Assembly: GCA_902800525.1 (NCBI GenBank)
Contig: CADCEV010000006.1
Coordinates: 1-64,000 of the forward strand
Direction of reading: 5' to 3'
DNA length: 64,000 nucleotides
Source: an uncultured Bacteroidales bacterium
Lineage (GTDB): Bacteria; Bacteroidota; Bacteroidia; Bacteroidales; Paludibacteraceae
Made by a program: the position numbers and the translations under genes. Below, in pieces: positions 15,525 to 23,606 of the stretch (position 1 is its first letter; every line of letters starts with the position of its first letter). The notes under the pieces are model-generated. The model worked only from the letters and a program-made list of their open reading frames with translations. It did no database searches and was not told the DNA's origin.

Positions 15525-18254
15525 ATGGAAAAGAAAAAAAGAGTTTACACCTTCGGTAACGGTAAGGCCGAGGGTAATGCGCAAATGCGTGAGCTCCTTG
15601 GTGGCAAGGGTGCTAACTGCGCTGAGATGAACTTGGTCGGTGTTCCTGTTCCTCCGGGTTTCACGATCACCACCGAAGTCTGCAACGAGTACTACCAAGT
15701 TGGTCAGGAGAAGATCGTGGCTGAGTTGACCGAAGAGGTGAACGCAGCAGTTGCTCATGTAGAGGGTCTGATGAACTGCAAGTTCGGCGATCCGAAGAAC
15801 CCGCTGCTCGTTTCTGTTCGTTCGGGTGCACGCGCATCCATGCCGGGTATGATGGACACCATCCTCAACCTCGGTCTGAACGATGTAGTAGCTGAGGGTA
15901 TGGTCGCTAAGACCAATAACCCGCACTTCGTATATGACTCCTACCGCCGTTTCGTACAGATGTACGGCGACGTGGTACTCGGTATGAAGCCGGTGAACAA
16001 AACCGACATCGATCCGTTCGAGGCTATCATCGACGAAGTGAAAGAGATCCGTGGCGTGAAGCTGGATAAGGATCTCAACGTTGATGAGTTGAAGCTCCTC
16101 GTAGCTCGTTTCAAATCCGCTATCAAAGAGCGTACCGGCAAGGACTTCCCGGATGATCCTATGGAGCAACTCTGGGGCGCTATCTGCGCTGTGTTCCGCA
16201 GCTGGATGAACGAGCGTGCTATCCTCTATCGTAAGATGGAAGGAATTCCAGACGAATGGGGTACCGCTGTTTCCGTAATGGCAATGGTATTCGGTAACAT
16301 GGGCGAGACCTCCGCAACGGGTGTTTGCTTCAGCCGTGATGCCGGTAATGGTGAGAACCTCTTCAACGGTGAGTACCTCGTGAATGCACAGGGTGAGGAC
16401 GTTGTGGCAGGTATTCGTACCCCGCAGCAGATCACCAAGATCGGTTCACAACGTTGGGCTGAGCGTGCCGGTATCAGCGAGGAAGAGCGTCTGGCTAAGT
16501 ATCCTTCTATGGAGGAGGCAATGCCGGAGATGTACGCTGAGTTGAACGCTATCCAGCAGAAACTTGAGGATCACTACCGCGACATGCAGGATATGGAGTT
16601 CACCGTACAGGAAGGCAAACTCTGGTTCCTCCAGACCCGTAATGGTAAACGTACCGGAACGGCTATGGTGAAGATTGCGATGGATCTCTGCCGCGAGGGT
16701 GTTATCTCCGAGAAAGAGGCTATCATGCGCTGCGAGCCGCAGAAATTGGACGAGCTGCTCCACCCTGTCTTCGATAAGGATGCTTTGAAGAAAGCAAAAG
16801 TGATCACCCAAGGTCTGCCTGCTTCTCCGGGAGCTGCTTGCGGTCAGATCGTCTTCCATGCGGACGACGCACAAGAGTGGCACGCAAACGGTCACAAGGT
16901 AGTCATGGTTCGTATTGAGACCTCGCCGGAAGACCTCGCAGGTATGAGCGCAGCAGAAGGTATCCTCACCGCTCGTGGCGGTATGACCTCGCACGCAGCC
17001 GTAGTGGCTCGTGGTATGGGTAAATGCTGCGTTTCCGGTGCAGGTGCTATCCAGGTGGATTACAAAGCTAAGACCGTTAAGATCGAAGGCGTTACCTACA
17101 AAGAGGGCGACTACATCTCTCTCAATGGTACTACCGGACAAGTATATGCAGGTGAGATCCCGACCAAGGCTGCTGAGCTCAGCGGTGACTTCAAGGCACT
17201 CATGGATCTCTGTGACAAATATACACACCTCCAAGTTCGTACCAACGCCGACACTCCGCACGACGCAGCTGTAGCTCGCGCATTCGGCGCTAAGGGTATC
17301 GGTCTGACCCGTACCGAGCACATGTTCTTCGACGACCAGAAGATCATCGCGATGCGTGAGATGATTCTCGCCAAGGACAGCGAGGGCCGCGAGAAAGCGC
17401 TGGCTAAACTGCTGCCGTACCAAAAGGCTGACTTCAAAGGTATCTTGGACGCTATGGACGGCCTGCCTGTGAACATCCGTCTGCTCGACCCGCCTTTGCA
17501 CGAGTTCGTACCGCATGATCTGAAAGGTCAGGAGCAGATGGCTAAGGAGATGGGCGTTTCTGTAGAAGAGATCCAGACCCGTGTAGCTCAGTTGGCAGAG
17601 AACAACCCGATGCTGGGTCACCGCGGCTGCCGTCTGGGTATCACTTTCCCTGAGATCACCGCTATGCAGACCCGCGCTATCCTCTCCGCTGCTTGCGAAC
17701 TCAAGAAAGAGGGCAAGAACCCGATGCCGGAGATCATGGTTCCGCTGATCGGTATTCTGTATGAGCTCAAACAACAGAAAGAGATCATCCAAAAAGTAGC
17801 TAAGGAAGTCTTCGCTGAGTATGGCGTTGAGGTAGAGTTTGAGATCGGTACAATGATCGAGATCCCGCGTGCTGCTCTAACCGCAGACCGCATCGCTACC
17901 GAGGCTCAGTACTTCAGCTTTGGTACCAACGACTTGACCCAGATGACCTTCGGTTACAGCCGTGACGATATCGCTTCCTTCCTCCCAGCATACCTCGAAA
18001 AGAAGATCTTAAAGGTAGATCCGTTCCAGGTTCTCGACCAGAACGGCGTTGGCCAGTTGATCAAGATGGCAGTAGAGAAAGGTCGTGCCGTTCGTCCGGG
18101 ACTCCGTACAGGTATCTGTGGCGAGCACGGTGGTGAGCCTTCATCCGTTAAGTTCTGTGCCCGTGTCGGCATGAACTACGCTTCCTGCTCACCGTTCCGC
18201 GTTCCTATCGCACGTCTGGCAGCTGCTCAAGCAGCCGTTGAGGACGAGCAATAA
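15525..18254 (+). CDS. ppdK: Pyruvate, phosphate dikinase
   Basis: A 909-aa enzyme interconverting pyruvate + ATP + Pi with PEP + AMP + PPi. Domains in order: N-terminal nucleotide-binding (GGKGANCAEMNLVGVPVPPGF near residue 25, SVRSGARASMPGMMDTILNLG near 92), a swivelling phosphohistidine domain (TARGGMTSHAAVVARGMGKCC near 485, catalytic His) and the C-terminal PEP/pyruvate TIM barrel (GIGLTRTEHMFF near 590, GTNDLTQMTFGYSRDD near 803, CGEHGGEPSSVKFC near 865). Length fits the family. It is strongly codon-biased, suggesting high expression. Divergent hppA uses the PPi. Confidence 0.97.
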   Translation: MEKKKRVYTFGNGKAEGNAQMRELLGGKGANCAEMNLVGVPVPPGFTITTEVCNEYYQVGQEKIVAELTEEVNAAVAHVEGLMNCKFGDPKNPLLVSVRSGARASMPGMMDTILNLGLNDVVAEGMVAKTNNPHFVYDSYRRFVQMYGDVVLGMKPVNKTDIDPFEAIIDEVKEIRGVKLDKDLNVDELKLLVARFKSAIKERTGKDFPDDPMEQLWGAICAVFRSWMNERAILYRKMEGIPDEWGTAVSVMAMVFGNMGETSATGVCFSRDAGNGENLFNGEYLVNAQGEDVVAGIRTPQQITKIGSQRWAERAGISEEERLAKYPSMEEAMPEMYAELNAIQQKLEDHYRDMQDMEFTVQEGKLWFLQTRNGKRTGTAMVKIAMDLCREGVISEKEAIMRCEPQKLDELLHPVFDKDALKKAKVITQGLPASPGAACGQIVFHADDAQEWHANGHKVVMVRIETSPEDLAGMSAAEGILTARGGMTSHAAVVARGMGKCCVSGAGAIQVDYKAKTVKIEGVTYKEGDYISLNGTTGQVYAGEIPTKAAELSGDFKALMDLCDKYTHLQVRTNADTPHDAAVARAFGAKGIGLTRTEHMFFDDQKIIAMREMILAKDSEGREKALAKLLPYQKADFKGILDAMDGLPVNIRLLDPPLHEFVPHDLKGQEQMAKEMGVSVEEIQTRVAQLAENNPMLGHRGCRLGITFPEITAMQTRAILSAACELKKEGKNPMPEIMVPLIGILYELKQQKEIIQKVAKEVFAEYGVEVEFEIGTMIEIPRAALTADRIATEAQYFSFGTNDLTQMTFGYSRDDIASFLPAYLEKKILKVDPFQVLDQNGVGQLIKMAVEKGRAVRPGLRTGICGEHGGEPSSVKFCARVGMNYASCSPFRVPIARLAAAQAAVEDEQ

Positions 18255-18261
18255 GAAGCCT

Positions 18262-18290
18262 AACCCCACCCTTCCCTAAAAGGAAGGGAG
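18262..18290 (+). repeat. REP-like palindrome
   Basis: CCCACCCTTCCCT/AGGAAGGGAG around an AAAA loop. Sister copies lie at about 831-852, 2600-2632, 59356-59376 and 59812-59843; the third and last of the set (2600 and 59812) are inside coding sequence. Confidence 0.65.
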
Positions 18291-18297
18291 TATATAA

Positions 18298-18335
18298 ACA
18301 ACGCACTCTCATTCGGGAGTGCGTTATATTTGTAT
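18298..18335 (+). terminator. Terminator after ppdK
   Basis: ACGCACTC/GAGTGCGT-type stem with short loop (about 18300-18325) followed by TATATTTGT. The same hairpin with its loop reversed recurs at 21500-21527, so it may also be part of a mobile or recombining repeat. Confidence 0.6.
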
Positions 18336-18401
18336 ATCCACTAATTGCCGATTATTAAGATTCGGGCGGTATAGTTACATTTGCCTAAGAGACGCGCGAG
18401 A

Positions 18402-18460
18402 GACGCGCAAGATTATACTTGTTGGATATAAACCACCTTTAAATGGTCAATCTGTTACTC
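18402..18460 (+). pseudogene. Possible remnant of a glycosyltransferase N-terminus
   Basis: On the plus strand the frame through here reads KIILVGYKPPLNGQSV, the typical first strand and loop of a GT4-type glycosyltransferase. It lacks a start codon and then runs into the reverse strand of the 18447-19640 gene. This points to an old recombination junction between glycosyltransferase genes. Confidence 0.35.
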
Positions 18461-19640
18461 TTGCACCTTTGGGGGTATTCGTTAAAATCCTACCATATAT
18501 TGTCTCTATTGCTTTCGCTAAATTTTGCCACGAATAACTTTGAGCGGCATTGCGTGCGTCTTGTGACATCCGTTTCCGCAAATCATCATTCTTCAGTAGT
18601 TTAATCAAATTATCAGCAAAAGCATCAACATCTCCATATTTAGAAAGCAATCCAGTTTCGCCATCTTTAACCACAAAAGGAATGCCGCCAACAGTTGTAC
18701 TAACCACAGGTAATCCAACAGCCATAGCTTCTACTAACGCTATCCCTTGGCTCTCTTCTTGGCTATGAAGTGCAAATAAAGATGCTTTTTGATAGTGGGT
18801 TAACAAATCTTCCTGCGCTATGTTACTATGGGTTTGAACAAATTGCGACAAATGCAATTTCTCTATTTCTCTTTGCATTTGGGAGAAATACTCATTTTCA
18901 GTAAGTGTTCCTGCTATTACAAGATGCACATCGGGAATTGCTCTATGTACTTTATCAAATGCCTTAATCAAAAGCAAATGTCCTTTTCTCCGTGATATAG
19001 ATCCCACAGAGAGTATATACTGTTGGTTGGTATTTATGGGTTGTAAAGTTAAGAAATGAGATTGTATTCCTTGTGGAACTACATACATCCAAGGCAAATG
19101 GGTAATTTTCTTTTTTGCATGGAGATATTTTATTTGATTAGCGACATATTCTGTATCCACAATAATATGATCTGCTTCATTCAGCACATCAAATTCCGTG
19201 CGGGATTGCACAATGAGTTGGTATAAATGTTTGAGCGAAGGATGCTTTAGTAACGCGTTCTTTTTCTCCACATGTAAAAGTCCATGAACGGTCAGCAGAA
19301 CAGGTATTCCGTACGATTTGACAGCTTTGTATAAAACGCTACTAATCAGACCTGTTCCGTGAATATGTACAATGTCGGGGTGCAATGCTACGATGTCACG
19401 AAGCATTTCTTTTCCTCTATCTACGGCGTCTTGATTGTATTTACCGGTGTTGGCATAGCGATGAATAGTAAGAGAACCTTTTCGTTCTACTATATCTTTT
19501 CCGCCAATTCTCGGCAAATCAAATACATCAACAATATGGGAATTAGCCAATTCTTGCGCTAACCCGAAAACAGAGGACTCCACTCCTCCTTTAATACAAT
19601 CCGCAAATAACGGATATGGTCCAACTTGTACGATATTCAT
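18447..19640 (-). CDS. Glycosyltransferase, family 4
   Basis: A 397-aa GT-B enzyme. The N-terminal half begins MNIVQVGPYPLFADCIKGGVE, the usual acceptor-side glycine loop. The C-terminal half has VGSISRRKGHLLLIKAF near residue 205 and the nucleotide-sugar EX7E motif (ESQGIALVE, near 303), with GLPVVSTTVGGIPF after it. ATG 19640 starts the canonical beta strand; four upstream codons are dropped. It is much AT-richer than ppdK and recN, and stands alone, without other glycan genes, between repeat copies, so it is probably acquired. The last residues (NTPKGARVTD) run into the remnant at 18402-18460. Confidence 0.87.
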   Translation of the reverse strand: MNIVQVGPYPLFADCIKGGVESSVFGLAQELANSHIVDVFDLPRIGGKDIVERKGSLTIHRYANTGKYNQDAVDRGKEMLRDIVALHPDIVHIHGTGLISSVLYKAVKSYGIPVLLTVHGLLHVEKKNALLKHPSLKHLYQLIVQSRTEFDVLNEADHIIVDTEYVANQIKYLHAKKKITHLPWMYVVPQGIQSHFLTLQPINTNQQYILSVGSISRRKGHLLLIKAFDKVHRAIPDVHLVIAGTLTENEYFSQMQREIEKLHLSQFVQTHSNIAQEDLLTHYQKASLFALHSQEESQGIALVEAMAVGLPVVSTTVGGIPFVVKDGETGLLSKYGDVDAFADNLIKLLKNDDLRKRMSQDARNAAQSYSWQNLAKAIETIYGRILTNTPKGARVTD

Positions 19641-19669
19641 AACTTTACACAAAAAACGCGAATAACTGT

Positions 19670-19905
19670 TGTTATCCGCTGTTTGAGGTTGTAGGAAGTA
19701 CCTTAGTCGTCAGATAAATCAATAGTTACTCGCGCCGTGTATATATCCGCCAACACACTACAGGATACACCTATAGTGCGGGCGAGTCCTACACTCGTGA
19801 GCATCTACTTACTTGTTTCCGAACGACTTTTTGAAGTTTCCTACATTCCAAACAGTCAGAGAACAAGCGTGTAAACGCTTTAATTAAACAATATGTTAGC
19901 GCAAC
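19670..19905 (-). promoter_or_regulatory. Leader-like repeat upstream of glycosyltransferase (copy 1)
   Basis: A roughly 240-bp AT-rich non-coding block matching 51655-51905 at many places: GTTTGAGGTTGTAGGAA vs AATTGAGGTCCTAGGAA, CGTGTATAT, GCATCTACT, ACGACTTTTTGAAGTTTCCTA and ACAAGCGTxxGTAAACGC. In both places it is upstream of leftward glycan genes. The AAGCG/CGCTT stem (about 19865-19881) could fold in the RNA. Confidence 0.55.
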
Positions 19906-20005
19906 GCTTTGCGCTTGTCTTTCTCCATCTTTAACGTCTTGGAGAGGGGGAGACGGTATTCTTCTGCTCCTTTATTTCCGAAGAAGCGACGGATTGTTAT
20001 AAACT

Positions 20006-20356
20006 TTATTCTGCTATTATCTCCCAATGACCACCTTTATCAGGACCGATACGACGAATGATACCCTGTTCCTGCAAGTTCTTGAGGTGAACTTGTACAT
20101 TTCGAGGAGCAATGCCGACTTCCTTAGCAATCGAATCAGCCGTTGCATTCGGATTATTCCATATATATCGCACTATTTTGGCACGCATCGTAGATAAATT
20201 TTCTACGATGTTTTCTACGATGGTATTCTCCCTACTTTTCTCCCTACTTTTCTCCCTACTTTTCTCCCTACTTTTCTCCCTACTTTTCTCCCTACTTTTC
20301 TCCCTACTTTCATGTCCTGTTTCATGTCCCATCTCATGTCCCGTTTCATGTCCCAT
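20006..20356 (-). pseudogene. C-terminal HTH fragment of an AlbA_2/AAA-type ATP-binding protein
   Basis: Only 116 residues remain. The last 65 or so (TMRAKIVRYIWNNPNATADS to RRIGPDKGGHWEII) are the winged-helix end typical of divergent AAA/AlbA_2 'ATP-binding' proteins of Bacteroidetes, whose ATPase part of several hundred residues is missing. The N-terminus is built of 12-nt repeats: four GHET/GHEM-type units and then seven SREK units (about 20227-20310), which probably made the linker before the HTH. An in-frame stop lies 12 codons upstream of the ATG. Either a broken gene or a small repeat-bearing DNA-binding protein. Confidence 0.55.
20227..20355. repeat. 12-nt tandem repeats, two related blocks
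   Basis: Seven near-perfect TCCCTACTTTTC units (20227-20310), followed by four related 12-nt units of CATGTCC[C/T][A/G]T type to 20355. Unit changes keep the frame. Confidence 0.8.
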
Positions 20357-20455
20357 TTGGTCAACAACATGAATATAACCTTCTTTTACCTACTTTCCAA
20401 AGAAGCGAGGAAATTCAAAGCACTCGGCAGTTATACATCAAAGAGAGAAGATTGA

Positions 20456-20872
20456 TTATTCGGATTCGTTGATTTTTTGGGTGGCAATAACTATCACCTT
20501 ATCTATCAATTCCGAAGCAGGTGCAAGTAGAGGTAACACATCTTCACTTGATAAACCATACGTATCATCGTAATCGCCTGTCAAACGCATAGAAAAAAGA
20601 TGATGATATAATTTCCCGTCCTTTACATCTACAATACCCGACTTTACAAAATGCTGACCAAAAAGATGAATGACTCCATCGTGAGAATGAGCCATGTAGC
20701 CATATGCAATCAGCATAGCAGAAACAGCATTATATGCCGCATAATATAAACGATTTGCTATCGTTTCCCAATATTGGAGTTCCACCACGCCTTGTGCTTG
20801 CTCTAAAGCTCGACGCGCTTTCTCAATACGAAACTCCACCACGGCCTTGCGTTCATCAGAAGTCAGACTCAT
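20456..20872 (-). CDS. HEPN-domain protein (MNT/HEPN pair)
   Basis: A 138-aa helical protein with the HEPN layout: ERKAVVEFRIEKARRALEQA near residue 7, a YWETIANRLYYAAYNAV helix near 46, HSHDGVIHLFGQHFVKSG near 76 and MRLTGDYDDTYG near 108. HEPN partners of minimal nucleotidyltransferases are often RNase toxins with an Rx4-6H motif; here MRLTGDYDD is typical of the substrate-binding type and no clear Rx4-6H is seen, so toxicity is uncertain. Its start overlaps the end of the MNT gene by 4 bases. Confidence 0.8.
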   Translation of the reverse strand: MSLTSDERKAVVEFRIEKARRALEQAQGVVELQYWETIANRLYYAAYNAVSAMLIAYGYMAHSHDGVIHLFGQHFVKSGIVDVKDGKLYHHLFSMRLTGDYDDTYGLSSEDVLPLLAPASELIDKVIVIATQKINESE

Positions 20873-21177
20873 AACTCTATTCCTTCCTTCATTACGTTTT
20901 TATAAAAAGGCGAGAAACTTTTTCTTTCCCATTCGCTTTTAGTATAAATAATCGGATGAATCATCTCCCCTATTTCCCATCCTAATTCTGCAAACGGATA
21001 TGAAATTGTGTCATAATCATTTGCGGAAATTTTGTCCTTATTTAGGAGAATTAGTAAGTCCCAATCCGACTCGGGACGAAAATCTCCACGCGCCCGAGAA
21101 CCAAATAGCATAAGACGGCTATCCCTGGGGACTACATGCCTTCCTAAAGACTGTATTTTAGATAGAATTGGGTCCAT
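20869..21177 (-). CDS. Minimal nucleotidyltransferase (MNT)
   Basis: A 102-aa protein with the polymerase-beta-like signature GSRARGDFRPESDWDLLI near residue 30, including the metal-binding Asp pair. In MNT/HEPN pairs the nucleotidyltransferase is the antitoxin and can AMPylate the HEPN partner. ATG 21177, with GGGAG 8-14 bases upstream, is chosen over a start ten codons earlier. A strong leftward promoter precedes it. Confidence 0.83.
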   Translation of the reverse strand: MDPILSKIQSLGRHVVPRDSRLMLFGSRARGDFRPESDWDLLILLNKDKISANDYDTISYPFAELGWEIGEMIHPIIYTKSEWERKSFSPFYKNVMKEGIEL

Positions 21178-21204
21178 AAACTGTCTCCCTTTCAATTTTG
21201 CGTA

Positions 21205-21235
21205 CAAAATTACTGCTTTTTTTTGATATATGCAA
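21205..21235 (-). promoter_or_regulatory. Promoter of MNT/HEPN operon
   Basis: Read leftward: TTTGCATATATCAAAAAAAAGCAG then TAATTTTG. It is almost identical to the toxin-antitoxin promoter at 1564-1595, with the same 23-base spacing. Confidence 0.75.
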
Positions 21236-21857
21236 ATAAATTTGCAAAAATCGCTTTAACAAGTGCGATTTTTTGAAATTTGTGTATCGTTCATCGGTCG
21301 GTCATCAGTTACATATGGTAAATAGCAATGGTCAAATAATTGTCATTTCATGCACACTAAATGCAGAAAAAGTGCACTTTCTATGCACAATTTTACAATT
21401 TTTCTTGCATATATAAAATAAATGTGATCAACGCAGATTCATTTCCATAATGCACTAAAATTAGCACACAATAGAAATAAAACGCGCATATCAAATCACA
21501 CAACGCACTCCCGGATGAGAGTGCGCTGGTGGTTTCATCATTGCCGATTATTAAGATTCGATCACGGTATCTCGTCGGTATCCTGTCGGTCTATCGTGCC
21601 GTATGTGAGTCGTAAGCGAGTCGTATGTGGCAGGTAAGCGCCAAAAGTGTACGATTATTAAGATTCAGCCGTCTTCTCCTTTTCTTCTCTCGGTTATCGG
21701 TCGGTAAGAGACGGAAAATGTATGTCCATTAACGACCAAAAATAATCTGACATCCCGAAAGGCCCACGAAATACCCGCGAAATACCCACGAAATACCCAC
21801 GAATTTTATGCAGAGGAGACATAAAATTCTATTTTTTGCAGAAAAACGCTTTTTTAT
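21236..21857. other. Intergenic region with dispersed repeats
   Basis: No gene supported. It holds the hairpin ACGCACTCCC/GAGAGTGCG (about 21501-21525), then a 21-nt sequence (21540-21560) identical to 18344-18364, and a partial third copy (CGATTATTAAGATTC, 21652-21666). Four near-repeats of CACGAAATACC-type units lie at about 21768-21803. Confidence 0.55.
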
Positions 21858-21889
21858 TTGCATATGTCAGAATTTTTTCGTAAATTTGC
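21858..21889 (+). promoter_or_regulatory. recN promoter
   Basis: TTGCATATGTCAG with TAAATTTGC at 21881, spacing 23. Confidence 0.7.
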
Positions 21890-21946
21890 GTGTTTTTTTT
21901 GAAATGTATTGTATTACAAAATACAATTCGATACATAAACTGACAT

Positions 21947-23602
21947 ATGTTAAAACATCTTCACATACAGAACTATGCGCTGATAAGCCATTTGGATATA
22001 GATTTCGAAGGGGGTTTTTCGGTGCTAACCGGTGAGACAGGCGCGGGTAAGAGTATTATCTTGGGCGCGTTAGCTTTAGTAATGGGTGCGCGCGCGGATA
22101 GTAAGGCGATTACGGACGGAGAAGAGAAATGTATTATTGAAGCGGTATTCAATTCACAATGCACAATTTACAATTCACAATTCACAGATCACAATTCACA
22201 ATTCACAGATCATAAAGCACAAGGGACAAAGGAAATCATCATCCGGCGGGAACTGTATGCCAGCGGGAAAAGCCGGTCGTTTGTGGATGACAGCGTGGTA
22301 ACGTTGCAGGAATTGAAAGAGTTGGCAAACAAACTGATCGATATACACAGCCAGCACGCTAATCTGCTGATTGAGAATGCGGATTTTCAGTTGGAGGTAG
22401 TGGATGCCATCGCGCAGAACGGAGCACTATTAGAGGCTTATGCGGCGCAGTATGAGCGGTATATGGCGGCTTGCGAGAAGTTGCAGAAGTTGCAGAGTTT
22501 GGCGAAGAAAAGTCGTCAGGACGCCGATTACATCCAATACCGTTACAAGATGCTGGACGAGGCGCAACTGGAAGCCGGTGAGTTGGAAGAGTTGGAGAAC
22601 GAACAATACCAATTAAGTCATGCCGAAGAGATACAGAGTGCGTTGCAAACGGCTTTGGAGGCATTGAGCGGCGAGCAAGGAAGTGTGTTGGACGGTTTGC
22701 GTGCCTGCCGTTTGGACGAAGCGGCAGCGGATCTGCAAGAACGGATTGATAGCGTGCGGATAGAGATACAGGACATCGCACAAGAGGCGGAGAGGAAACT
22801 GAACCACATAGAGATGGACCCGCAGCGTTTGCAATGGGTAGAAGAGCGGATCGGCGCGTTGCAGGAGTTGCTGCATAAGTTCAGTGCAGAGACGATCGAC
22901 GAACTGATTGCGATGCGGGATGAGTTGGCGGAACAAGTGAACCGAATGGACAGTTTCGATTTCGATATCGAGCAAGCGCAGAAAGCCGTGGAAACGGAGA
23001 AAAAGGCGTTGACACAAGCTGCTACTCAATTGACCAAGAGCCGTAAAGCCGTTGTGCCGCAGATATGCGAGCGGTTAATAAGCGGTTTGCAGAACTTAGG
23101 TGTAGCGCACGCCAAAGTGGAGATTCCTATTCTACCCGCTCCGGACTTTACGCCCAACGGCTGTGACGAAGCGCAGATACGCTTTGCAGCGAACCTCAAC
23201 CAAAGCCTGCGGGCTGTGAGCGAAGTGGCTTCCGGCGGTGAGATAAGCCGTTTGATGCTCTGTATCAAGGCGTTGATTGCTTCGACCAAAGGGTTGCCGA
23301 CGATCATCTTTGACGAGATAGACACCGGTGTGAGCGGAAACATAGCGACACAGATGGCAAAGATCATGAAAGAGATGTCCAAGAGCCGGCAGATCATCGC
23401 TATCACCCACTTGCCGCAGATTGCCGCGATGGGAGAAAACCACTACAAGGTCTATAAAGCCGACACCGACAAACGGACGGAGACCCATATATGCCGCCTG
23501 ACCCAAGACGAACGGATCACGGAGATTGCCTCTATGCTCAGCGGAAAAGACGTGAGCGAGGCGGCAATCAAAACGGCACAAGAATTGTTAAATAATAATT
23601 GA
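21947..23602 (+). CDS. recN: DNA repair protein RecN
   Basis: A 551-aa SMC-like ATPase for double-strand break repair. Walker A TGETGAGKSIILGAL is near residue 28, a central coiled coil spans about 155-390, the ABC signature SEVASGGEISRLML is near 425 and Walker B TIIFDEIDTGVSG near 455. Odd: about residues 68-95 are encoded by tandem AATTCACA/CAGATCACA repeat DNA (NSQFTDHNSQFTDHKAQ), inserted in frame between the ATPase head strands IIEAVF and IIIRREL. Total length still fits the family. rarA follows after 4 bases. Confidence 0.94.
   Translation: MLKHLHIQNYALISHLDIDFEGGFSVLTGETGAGKSIILGALALVMGARADSKAITDGEEKCIIEAVFNSQCTIYNSQFTDHNSQFTDHKAQGTKEIIIRRELYASGKSRSFVDDSVVTLQELKELANKLIDIHSQHANLLIENADFQLEVVDAIAQNGALLEAYAAQYERYMAACEKLQKLQSLAKKSRQDADYIQYRYKMLDEAQLEAGELEELENEQYQLSHAEEIQSALQTALEALSGEQGSVLDGLRACRLDEAAADLQERIDSVRIEIQDIAQEAERKLNHIEMDPQRLQWVEERIGALQELLHKFSAETIDELIAMRDELAEQVNRMDSFDFDIEQAQKAVETEKKALTQAATQLTKSRKAVVPQICERLISGLQNLGVAHAKVEIPILPAPDFTPNGCDEAQIRFAANLNQSLRAVSEVASGGEISRLMLCIKALIASTKGLPTIIFDEIDTGVSGNIATQMAKIMKEMSKSRQIIAITHLPQIAAMGENHYKVYKADTDKRTETHICRLTQDERITEIASMLSGKDVSEAAIKTAQELLNNN
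22148..22232 (+). repeat. CAATTCA-family repeat inside recN
   Basis: A run of CACAATTCACA/CAGATCACA units continues the recN frame without a stop. The same family forms intergenic spacers at 6042-6076. Confidence 0.8.
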
Positions 23603-23606
23603 CTTT

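Noticed and set aside
16446-17792. A 448-codon open frame antisense to ppdK
   Set aside because: Opposite a highly codon-biased conserved gene; rich in His/Leu/Val as expected for a shadow, with no recognisable motif.
18364-18376. RfaH ops-like GGCGGTA near a glycosyltransferase
   Set aside because: Only seven bases, downstream of and opposite to the gene, without the rest of a JUMPStart sequence.
20227-20310. CRISPR-like array
   Set aside because: Units are 12 nt, directly adjacent with no spacers, and continue a reading frame. No cas gene is near.
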